The position numbers and the translations under genes are program-made. A model generated the notes under the pieces. The model worked only from the letters and a program-made list of their open reading frames with translations. It had not been told where the DNA came from and did no database searches. From contig JAUTDP010000005.1 in the NCBI GenBank assembly GCA_033439795.1, positions 248,001-312,000 of the forward strand: a stretch of 64,000 bases of DNA, in the 5' to 3' direction. Below, piece after piece: positions 1 to 10,041 of the stretch. The DNA comes from Sordaria brevicollis (taxonomy: Eukaryota; Ascomycota; Sordariomycetes; Sordariales; Sordariaceae). The first letter of the stretch is position 1. Each line of letters starts with the position of its first letter.

Positions 1-88
1 GATCATAGTGGTGATCGATGGGTTTGCTGGGTGTCGAGGGCTGACCATAGAGTCGACTGTGGACGGCGAAAAATCTGGAGCATAAGGC

Positions 89-2233
89 TCACATGACGAT
101 ACAGCATCCACATCCTCCCTTTTCCTTCTTGGTAGGAGGATCCTCGGGAGGCTCCGGTACCCTGATCACCTGCGATGGATGAGGAGGTTGTGGGGGGTTC
201 TTGGGGCTGGGGATCGTGGTCAAAGCCGGCTTGTCCGCGATCTTGGGCATGGTCGAGTAAGAATTCGTGCGTCCCACAAGAGGCGGGCTCCGAGGGCTTT
301 GAAGGCTGCGGAGGCTCGGAGGAGGTGGACTTTGAGGACATTCGGGTTCGGCAGGTTTCAATGGCCAATCTGCCTGCGGCTGTTCCTTTGCATTTTCCTT
401 CTCCTGTTCCTTCTCGGTCTCGTTCTCGTTGGCATTCTCCTTCTCGTTCTCCACTGGTTCGTGTTCAGGCGCAACGATAGGATGCTCGGGTGGTTCGAGG
501 AAGCCTTCGTCCGTGAGTGGCCTAAACTCCTTGTCGTAGACGTTACCAACCTTGCCCTCCCGCTCCCACTTCTCCTGTTGTAATCGCTTGGCCACCGTTG
601 GTAGCAGCTGTTGCTCGGGTGGCAAACGAGGATCAGGACGGAATGCCGAAACCATCCAGGGCGGTTCACCCTCCATTGGCTTGTGCGTTGTGGGCGAGAG
701 CTCTCGGTCACCAGAGCGCGTCGTTGGCCGAGCACCTGTTGTTTCCTTGTTGGATGCACCTCGTGTTCGCGGTCGCGCAGTCGTGGTGCTTGCAGCCTTG
801 CCGGAAACCTTCTTGGCTCCCGAGGCCACCTGCTTCGTTTTGATGGGAGACGTATCGGCCCGCTTTGCTATAGGCCGGACATCGGGTCCATTTGCCGCCT
901 TTTGAAGCGCATTCCCTGTACTGCCACTGCGTCCTCGTGGTTTGGGGTAGGCGATCTTTTCCTTGTCCTCCTCGGGGCTACTATCGCGCTTTCGCCCAAA
1001 GGCAGACGCCTTCTCGTCGGTTGGCGTTGTCGGGTAAGTCTTTGTTCTCGGCACAGGAATCCGGGACGTTACTTTGGCGCCCGGGTTCGACGTTGAATAA
1101 CTAGAATCAGCGTGCTCAGCACCATCATCGACTCGCTTGTCCCAATCCTGTGTGGCCGCCGAGTTCTTTCTCGACCTTGAACCGACGTGCTCACCGCCAC
1201 CAATGGATCTAGCTTGACCGCTAAGCTTGTCCTGACTTTGATCTCTCTTCAGACGGTTCCCGCTCTTGGACCGAGCCCTGTTGTCTTTCGCTACCGGTAT
1301 GACAAACCCGGCAGCCTGTAGTTCTTCATTCTCGATCTGGGCGAGCTTGTCGCGGTGGATCCATTTGCTCTCGTCGGTTTCCGGGTCGAGCAAACTGTCG
1401 GCGGGACTCCCGCCCTCCTTGGCGCTTCGAGGCTTTGAGTCCTTGTGATGTGACGGCACGAGGTAGCCTGAGTCGGCATTTGTGTACCTGGCATCGTCGG
1501 CGACGTCCCCGTTATAGAGGTTGTGCGCGAGCGAGTCCATGGGTGGTGTGTTGTTGTTGGCGAGCAGAGTCGAATTCCTCTTTTGAGAAGCTAGGACAGG
1601 GCGGCCAAAGGGGTAGCCGTTCTCATTGTTGATGGAAGACCTCTTGGGATTGACAGGCTTCTAGAAGCGGAAGGAAGGAGGAGATTGTTAGTGGATGGTG
1701 AATGGAAAGAGGTACGAAATGGATGATGGAAATCTGATGGCAGTCGCGATGGGCGATGGCAAAGGGGGAAAAGGGCAATGGCGTCAGTGGATGAATGGTT
1801 CCTTCCAATTCTTGCCAAACCTGAGCAGGCACCAGGGCAGGGTGGACACGGGGGAGGAAGGAAGGAAGGAAGGAAGGAAGGAAAGAATGACTGGAATGGA
1901 TGGATGGATGGATGTGGAAGGGGCGAGATGCACTACGGCAGCCTCGATGCTCAGGAGCACGAGACGAAGGCCTCAGGCTGGCTGGCGCATGGTGTTTCCC
2001 GGGGCAAGGAGTAGTAAATAAGGAAACAGGATGGTAAAACGAGATGCGGGGAACAGGGGATATTGCGTGTAATCTCCCGAATTTCCAAGATATCATGATG
2101 GACTCAAGGTACTCATCGTACTCACCTCCGAATGGACGGGCACCGAAACGCTGTCCCACGAGTACTTGTTGCCGTGGGATGTGGCTGGCGGCGTCGTCAA
2201 GGCAGTTGCAGTCCGGGAAACGGTAGCCATCAT
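89..2233 (-). CDS. teaR: TeaR-like prenylated cell-end marker receptor
   Basis: Two exons, complement(join(89..1660,2126..2233)), encode 559 residues. The donor GTGAGT lies at 2125 and the acceptor TTCTAG ends at 1661; the join keeps frame. The protein is low-complexity and rich in Ser, Pro, Lys and Glu, has a Glu/Asn/Lys repeat near residues 450-470, and ends in CIVM, a CaaX box preceded by further cysteines (GCGC). A terminal Met favours farnesylation. The overall design (disordered, basic, short N-terminal exon, C-terminal CaaX) matches the fungal TeaR/Mod5 family, which anchors the kelch protein TeaA at hyphal tips and so links microtubule ends to polarity. The assignment rests on architecture and remembered family features, not an alignment. 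The intron is 465 nt, unusually long here, and carries tetranucleotide repeats. The gene is divergent from MKT1. Confidence 0.75.
1853..1914. repeat. GGAA and ATGG tetranucleotide microsatellites in teaR intron
   Basis: A run of GGAA units (about 1853-1884) is followed by a run of ATGG units (about 1896-1914). Both lie inside the teaR intron (1661-2125) and are purine-rich on the plus strand. They look like slippage-prone simple repeats; no function is visible. Confidence 0.85.
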
Positions 2234-5200
2234 GCTAATATCATCTGCAGCGCCTATAGACGCCGCGGCCGCTCTCCCGGCAAGAGTCGAGGCGGGCGAA
2301 GGCTGAGTATTGTATACTGCAGAGTTTGACGTCGGGGGAGACGACCGAGTGGATCGGGGCACGAGGCGATATGTAATGATTGACCTTTTGCTGGTGAATG
2401 GCTGACGTGGGAGAAGAGACTGACGAGACGAGACGGGGTGGACGGGGTCAGGAGGACGAAGCGGGAGGTTGGTGTTCAAAAAGCGACGAGGGTCGGGGGT
2501 AGGTAGCGACGGGGGGACAGGCGACCGACGGGGGCGGAGAGTCTCGATTCGGAATCGGCATCGACGATAAAACGGGGCAAGCGGATTGTTTGACGAGCAA
2601 AAAAAAAAAGTGCAGTGCTGCACACTCTCACAAACTCCAATCCCTGGACCGGGTTGCGCAGACGGGTGGCGCCAACCGCAATGGCTCAAGTAAACAATTG
2701 CCCGTTCCTACTGGATAATTCGGTATACTCTCTGACGGCGATGTTGGATTAGTGCGCGTCTTCGTTGGCCTTTTGTCGCAGGTTGGTGGCCTCGTTGACT
2801 TGTCCTTCTTGCGGCGGTCAGTGGGTGGATTGTACGGATTGGTTAGTGTGCCCTTCTAGTGTAGCGTGGAAAGTTGGGTGGATGGCACCATGGATCGTTG
2901 GATGGACGATGGATCTTTTTTTGCCTCCTTTTGAATGGACCGGGTCTCGGAGCCTCTCGCAGCACCTTGGTTGAACGCTTGGCAAAAGGCAACAACAGGC
3001 TGGACAAGTCGAGATGGCTCCAGCAAGATGGGAGTGTCAAGCGGGTGTTGTAAAAGCGGTGCAAGGGGTGACAGCAAGTGTGCGTCAGCCGTATGTGATG
3101 TCCATGTATCCAGGGTCCTTTTTGGGGGTCAATGGGGTTGAGCGAGCAATGAGGTCTGCAATATAAAAATGGGCCTATGCAGGCACAGCAGCTTTGGTTC
3201 TGGTTCAGCTTCGGCCTTGTCGTTGGATGTTTTGGCGGTTTCGTTTCTTCCAAGCACAAGCACCATGACAAGTGAAAACGTGGTTACCCGCCCGTTTGGT
3301 TTCCTTGTTTGTTTAGTCGATCCATACAGTTTGTTTCTTCTCACGCTTCCTGCCGGTGCGGATTGGATCTTGGTGGATGTGAGAAAGTGGAATGCATCCC
3401 ATTTTTTTTTGGTCTAAAAAGTACGGGGTAATACTGGCAAGAACCTGAAAGAAGAATGGGCCTCCCCGTCATCATGAAGTCTCTTGCAAGTGGCGGACAG
3501 GTCACTGTCAAAGCTGTGACCCTATCACGACTCTTCACATCCATCATTGGCTGTGACAATCGCGTAGGAATCACGTCCATGTATCGAGAGGTTTGGTTCG
3601 CAAGTTTGCGCATTGTCCCGTCGTCAACATGTTTAGATTGTAATGCCTGCTTGTCGGGATCCATGAGGAGACTGGAAGCGAGTCGAACAAGAGCAAACGC
3701 TGATCCCGAACGGACAATCCCACCCTGCCCAGCTCCTCTTGTTCTAGCAAGATGAGATGCATGTCCACCGATCATCTTCTTCTTCAATGCTGCTGCGCCC
3801 ATCTCTTTCCTTGTCTCCTTCCAAGACAATGTTCAGCTTCCATTTCTTGTTCCTCCAGATTCTTTCTGTGTCGCTCAAATTTCGAGGCGGGAATGGTTTC
3901 CTCCACACCTTTTGGAACAATTTAACGCGTGACGAGCTTTCACTAGTTCGCACCAGAACAAAAACCTGAGACCAGGGTGAGGCTTCCATTGCGCCTGTGA
4001 TAATTACAAGTTGCCATCCAATGGTAGGCTAGAAACCCGGAACCATCAAGGTCGTGAGCTGGAACCATCCAGCGAGGCGGATGCGACCCCGTTGAAATTA
4101 GTGCTATGCGATGACCACCTGATTGGTAGACAGGTGTCATTGCTACGCCATCATCCTCTGTTCGGTTCTCAAGTGTATTCAGGCGCAGGAATTGAGCCAA
4201 TTTGTGCTCAAGGCTGCCGGCATTTTGTTAGTGCACTATCAGTCTAGCCAACCCCGACTTGCCTTGCCGACCGAGCTCCGAAGACATGGAAGAGTTCCGG
4301 GCCGGTGTTGCGGGCCCGTTCGTCGCATACCGCACGGCCGTTACGGCACGGGTCGAAGATCGAATCGGCGGAGCTACCCGCTCGGTCACGGCCGCGGCGG
4401 CGTCCCCAAGTTGATGAAAGAAAATGACTTGCTCATATCAACTATAACTTCTTTGTCAGCTCTGCAATGGCTGCAGTCCAGCGCAACAAACCGGCGGGAG
4501 CTGAAGGTGAATCCTGCATCCCGTCATGCCCTGAAGGGACGGCCGAAATCACTGCAATGCCCGCCTGCAGGGTCTTCGAACCAAAGCATGCAAAGGACGC
4601 CGAAAAGAAACCTGCTTAAAGTGTTAGTAGGCTTTGCCCAGATAGATAGTGGGCAGCTCTGAAGACAAGCAAAGAGTAGCACCTGTGATAACCTGCTGCA
4701 GTGCATTTTCAGCCTTGACGGATAACACTAGCTAACATTTCCCAGCATGCATCTAACCAAATGAATTCGCGACGCTAACAAGCGAGCGAAGAGCTCTTTT
4801 AACTCGGTCGATCTGCCTGTGCACCTTAAACTGATTTACCAAGCTCAGACTTCCTCGACCTCACAACTGAGTGGCTTCGTTGCGTTATTGGCCAGTGTTC
4901 TTGACGAAAAGTGCGGAACCGGCTTGATCTCATTTAAGTTACTTTCCTCTTCAGTTTTCATCAGGTTGTATGTCTCCCAGCTTCCTCCTTCAGAGCTAGA
5001 GGTACCCGGCAGTAATGTAAGTGAAGCTTCCTTCCTTGGATGAGACGATGTGTTCCTAGACGTTCGTGAGATGGAACGAAGTCTGGCATCTGTGATCAAT
5101 ACCTCCCGTCTACTGACGGACTCCAACTTTGAATGTTCCTTCCTGGGGCTTATAACTCTTCACTAATAACCTAGAATATTTCTTCTAGCTGCCAGTTCTC

Positions 5201-5365
5201 AACAACTCAGATCTTCCTAGTGTGGGACGAACCGAACCAAACCCAAAGGCACGGTGCTCCCTCCACTGGTGGACGACGTCGAGGCCGTTTTTTCCACGAT
5301 CTGCTATAACCCCAACCCTGACTTTTGCCAAGAACAAGTACCCATCCCGATTCCCGTCCCGTCTC

Positions 5366-5719
5366 AGGGCCTGTTCGAGTCGCCCGGAAGTGCGACCTGG
5401 AAATGGTCTTGGCAGTTGGAAAGCTACAATACCACTTCCAGGTCCCAATTCCACACTTCAAAGCTCTGGAAAAGGTTCTCGGAAATTTGGCCCGCCAAAA
5501 CCCTTATTGGACCAATAATACTACACCAAATCCCATTAGTGGAGCAACCCAACTTCCAGGACATTTCCAAGTCCAATCAACGCCTCGAAATTGTTAGGGG
5601 ATACTTTCCCAAAGTGACTTTCTTCACAAATTAACCCAAAAAACTTGAAGTACCTGGCACAGACTACATTTCCAGGTCACCATTTCCAGAACGACTTCCG
5701 GGCGACTCGAACAGGCCCT
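5366..5719. repeat. Inverted repeat (arms 5366-5407 and 5679-5719)
   Basis: The left arm contains a 26-base block at 5366-5391 (AGGGCCTGTTCGAGTCGCCC and the next six bases) that is repeated exactly in reverse complement at 5694-5719. A second block, CTGGAAATGGT, at 5397-5407 recurs inverted at 5679-5689. The arms flank about 270 bases. No transposase or clear target duplication is seen, so it may be a small foldback element or a remnant of one. Confidence 0.75.
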
Positions 5720-6095
5720 CAACCTTTGAGCACTCGAGAACAACCTCACATCAGCTTTCCCCCCACCACCACCAAGGGAACACGTCAAAAGTCCAATTGA
5801 TGCATTTTTGGTGATCTGCCGCATTCCCACTTTATCTTCCACGTCGAGTCTTTTCCCCGTTCCCGATTCCCCAATTCTAGACCGTCTCGGCCTTCAACTC
5901 TTCACGCCGCAGCGCTTGTTGCAAACTCCAACTACGAGCCGCTCGAGGACAAGTTCCACCAAAACCCGTCCCGCACCTTCGCTCCATTGTACTTCTGAGA
6001 GCTAGCCTCACAGCTCTAGCTGCTTCAGGTCCCTGAACCTCACCAAAATTGTGGAACCCCTCATTGGCGTCGGGTCCAGTTGGAACATTTTCAAG

Positions 6096-6302
6096 ATGCC
6101 AAAAGGTGAGTCTAGTACCTCTAGTCATCCCTTCCGCTACCTACCATACCCCGATCTTTTCCCCAATATCTTGTCCTTCCATTCAGGACTGGTGCGGTGC
6201 TGCCATTCAAAAAAAGACAAAATTGTCGATGACAACAAATGCGGCGGGTACCTGCTGCTACCACACGCCGCTGCCTACCCCTGGGACTGCGAGACCAGGT
6301 AG
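6096..6302 (+). other. Possible spliced upstream ORF in the MKT1 leader
   Basis: An ATG at 6096 begins MPK. A GTGAGT donor at 6106 and an ATTCAG acceptor ending at 6186 would join it to a frame that stops at 6302, giving 41 codons. It ends about 410 bases before the MKT1 start. It matters only if the MKT1 transcript starts upstream of 6096, which the sequence cannot show. The peptide is cysteine- and lysine-rich with no known domain. Confidence 0.3.
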
Positions 6303-6710
6303 AGCTGCCGCTGTTGCTTGTCCCTACAAGGAGGATGCTTCCTCGCCTGTAGATGCTGGGGTCCACCTCCCCGCTGCCACGAACAGCGAACCAATTGCGG
6401 TTCCGAATCCAAAGCCTCGCCAGACATTTGTCCCTCGAGGTCCCCTCGCTCCCGGTACTTTTGACTTTATGTGCCACTTCACTCTTGCGCTGGTAAACCT
6501 TCAGGACGGAGCTCAGTCTGGAATCCAAACAAACTTCCACTTCACCAAACCACTTCTCGCCCTTTCTACACCAAGGCCGCACGAACCGGGACCGCCTGAC
6601 CCAAGCAAGACACCGCTCGCTGCCCTTACCCATCATCTTCTACCCACCTCACAGCCCACCACTCGCTCGCGCTACCTACCGCTTGCCTCGTCCCTCCAAG
6701 CACTAACAAA

Positions 6711-9134
6711 ATGCCAGCCAACTTTGAAGATCCCTGGTTCAAGGGCCAGGAAGTGTAAGTTGGCCTTGGGTCCCGATGTCCATTGTTGAACCTCCAGACT
6801 CGCTAACTACCTCTCCCTGCGGTGTAGCTCCTACAATGTGGCCGAGCTCCAGGACTGCGCCATTGCCATCGATGCCTCATACTTCCTCCGACAGCTCCTC
6901 GAACAAGCGGAGAACTATAATGAACCGTTGTTGACAGCCCTCGGAGGTCTCACCGGCTACCAGGCGCGCATACAAGTCGAACTAGACAACTGGCTCAGGA
7001 ACCGTACGACCCCCTTTTTCATTTTCGATGGCCAACCGATGGTCGGACAGGACGAGGTGGCCACCAAGCAGGGACGGGAGATCCAAAAACAGACCGGCGT
7101 TGCGTGGAAGCTCTACAGCGAAGGGCAGGCTGAGGCGGCCGTGGCCGCTTTTGGCGAGTGTGCGAGTAAGTCTTCTATAGCTCGACATTCGCGATTCGGA
7201 CAATAGCTTACGGGTCAAGGTCTCTACAACATCCAGGCGCTATATCCCATGCTGCAAGAGGAGCTTAGGTTGCGGAAACTCCATTTCCTTGTTGCGCCTT
7301 TCAGTGCCGCTGCTCAGATCGCATACCTGGACATGATCGACTCTGATCAGTGCGGCGGCATCATGGGCCCGTTGGAGCTGATGCTCTACCCCATTCAAGA
7401 CTGCGTCATTCGCTCCATCGACTGGACCAGCAACACCTGTGCGGCCATCTCCAAGAAGAATGTTATGAAGGTGCTGAACGTCAGCGAGCCTCACTTCATT
7501 GATGCCTTCCTCATGACCGGCACTCCCTTCCTCCCTCCCTTCCCGCCGCTCATGGATCCTACCCTCGTCAAGAGCCAGCCTTACAACATTGTGGATGCTA
7601 TCAACATGCTCCGGACAGCCGACAAGTCCGTCACGATGGTCAGCACTACCTTCCACGATTTGATCAAGAACCAGGATCCTACATGGCTGGACAAGTATCG
7701 CAAGGCCTGGATGGCCGTCAAGCACTTTGTTTATATAGCGGAGAGCGGCGAGGTCAAGGTTCATGACGAGGAACATCTGACAAACGATAACCACGAGTAT
7801 CTTGGTCTCCAGATTCCCTGGGAGATGTTCCATTACCTCAACGCTGGTCTTATTGGGCCTCGCCTTCTGAGCTGGATTACGCACAGCCAAGTATACGTTT
7901 TGCCAACGTTGGATGGCTCCGCTACGGATGAGTACAAGAAGCTCGTCTCGAGCCAACTGATTCCTCTCAAGGAGACTGCGCTTAGCCTGGTGCTCGCCCG
8001 GATGCACCGCGGTATCGTGTACAAGGACATCAAGGCCAAGGTTTGGTATGATGATAACTTTTCTGCCACTGTGCTCGACCATCGTCATGAAGCTAGGACC
8101 AAGACCAACTACGCAGTGCAGATGGCTACCTGGGGCGTCATTAAGGAAGACGACATCAAGCAGCAATTCCCTGGTTTCCAGCACGGTTCGATTTTCTCCG
8201 AAGTGCACGCCTTGACGAAGCCGGACTTTGTCAAGCTTACTCTCACTAAGCAGGAGAATAAGCTGAAGAACACCGAGTCAGCGAGCATCATCAAGTCAAT
8301 CTGCTTGTGGAGATATCTCCATGTCCGGGGCTACATTGACGACCAGCACAACCTGACCAACTGGGGCAAGGCTCTGGACCGCGCCATGGTTGCGTTGGAG
8401 CCGGTGGTGAAGAAGTTCCCCACGGTCCCCCATCTCTATGAGTCGGTTCTGGTTGCCATGGAAATGGTTAGATTCGGACTTCTCAACGGAAGCCTCAAGG
8501 TTGTGGAGCCTTTGAGTCTCCCAATGCACGGCGATGACGATGACAAGTCTAGTCTGATGTTGATCAGCCGCTGTGCGACACTGCTTAAGCTCAGACACCA
8601 AGCCAATGGTTATACTGGTCCTCTGAGCAAGAATCTCTTGACGTTTCACTCCTTGGCTGGCGAAGTCAGGAGTGCTGAGCGGGCTTTGATGGAGGCCGTT
8701 TTGGCTTCCCTGTTCCTTTATGGCCAGGGACAGCGGAAGAGGAATGATAGCTGGGAACTCAGCCATCAGTATGTCTGCCCCTATCTACACAGTTTGATGA
8801 ATCAATGATTGCTGACTTTACACTTAGGCTTCCTTTCCTCTTCAACCCCGATGTCGCTCTCGGCATTGCCGTCAAGACGTACTTTGATGAGCCAATCAAC
8901 TGGAAGAGCGAGAAGGAGAAAACAGAGAGGCTGGCAACTTTCCCCGGCTCGTTCGTACCATACTCGGTTGCGTTCAGCGAGGATCTGGAGATTGCGTGCG
9001 ACTTCTTTGAAGCCGTCTATGCCGGTCTGCAGACACTGGGTGGCCAGGGCATCTCGGCCAACGATTTGAAGGCTTGGAGCAAGGCGAAGGAGTACCTGGC
9101 ACCGCGGACACTAAAGGGTGCGAATAGCAACTAA
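6711..9134 (+). CDS. MKT1: Mkt1-like post-transcriptional regulator (XPG-N fold)
   Basis: Four exons, join(6711..6754,6828..7165,7220..8768,8828..9134), give 745 residues. Donors are GTAAGT, GTAAGT and GTATGT; the acceptors are TAG or AAG and every junction keeps frame. Residues about 15-260 form an XPG N-terminal nuclease-like region (IAIDASYFL; later FLVAPFSAAAQIAYLD). The remainder matches the Mkt1 N- and C-terminal domains, including PPFPPL and the C-terminal LPFLFNPDVALG segment. Yeast Mkt1 works with Pbp1 on polysomes to control translation and stability of selected mRNAs such as HO and mitochondrial-protein transcripts, and does not act as a nuclease. The length is close to the yeast protein (about 830). 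The start at 6711 follows CACTAACAAA, a plausible context. Recognition is from memory of the family. Confidence 0.9.
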
Positions 9135-10041
9135 GGAAGCTCGCCTGCCCAACGAAACCGCATGTTATAGGGGGGTTACTTCGGTTGGAATGTGCAAGTG
9201 AAGGACACTAGTATGCTTATACGCGCATACGATGTTGCTGGCCGTATATATTCGGAAGAAGACTGGAAGAGTCTAGCTTAGTGGTATTGCTGCCAAAATC
9301 TTACGCCCACCGAGTTTACCCCAAGAAAGAAACCAAAAAGACATTCAAGAGGCAAAAGGCCGCGTAACCTTCGGGCTTAAATATTGCACATGGTGTGGTT
9401 CATGTTGGAACGTGGTGGTTAGGCTTGTTAGGCCATTGGTGAAAGGGGCAGGGTTGATGTTGTAGAAGGTGCTGGGTCGTCGTGGATTCAGCGACTGGAA
9501 CCCTGTCGTGGCGGTTTCTTGTCTGGACTGCATACAGTAGTAGTGTGGAGGAGGCCGCTAGAACAAACAACCACTGCCCCAGTGGCCTGTGATAACGTCT
9601 CGTCGACTTATAGCGGCAAAGTAGATATACGATAGCTTTTCAGATGGTTGAACTGTGCCGATAGGTATCAGGACTTTGGTCGAATGACTGGTCAGCGCGG
9701 GGCAAACCCGCGCGTTGGCAATTGATGAATGAAAGGCTCTTAAAACGTCGAGTCGGGAGACTGAGCGTGTGATCATTAACTGCTTGTGACACTACTAGTA
9801 AACTTCCATCGGTTAAGGACCTTGTCATCCTTACATCCCTCCCCTCCCCTCACATCCAACATCCATCACCTGCACTTCTTTGCACTGCACAAATAACTTG
9901 ATTTCGACAGTAGTCACACCATCATCTACTTTCTTCAGTGTATTGTTCAATATCTGCAACAAAACGTCTTTGAAAGGCCGTTGTTCACTTATCCGGCGCA
10001 AAGTGTAATAGTCGATGGCTGTTATCGATTGTTAGTCCAGC
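9135..10041. promoter_or_regulatory. MKT1 3' region and GYP7 upstream region
   Basis: About 900 bases without a supported gene. A pyrimidine-rich stretch at about 9836-9860 (CCCTCCCCTCCCCTCACATC) and CA-rich sequence precede the GYP7 start. Such CT tracts are common in Neurospora-type promoters, but no defined factor site can be claimed. Confidence 0.45.

Larger units (their letters stand above)
2234..6710. other. Long intergenic region between divergent teaR and MKT1
   Basis: About 4.5 kb with only short, composition-driven open frames and no recognisable protein. It must hold the promoters and leaders of teaR (minus) and MKT1 (plus). A poly-A run lies at about 2599-2609. An imperfect inverted repeat lies at 5366-5719 and a possible spliced upstream ORF at 6096-6302; both are listed separately. 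Confidence 0.6.

Noticed and set aside
6049..6789. 246-codon plus-strand frame overlapping the MKT1 first exon
   Set aside because: It runs through the MKT1 start and intron in another frame and is Pro/Thr-rich leader sequence; MKT1 explains the conserved coding here.
7240..8208. 322-codon minus-strand frame inside MKT1
   Set aside because: It is antisense to the long MKT1 exon; the plus-strand frame carries the conserved family motifs.
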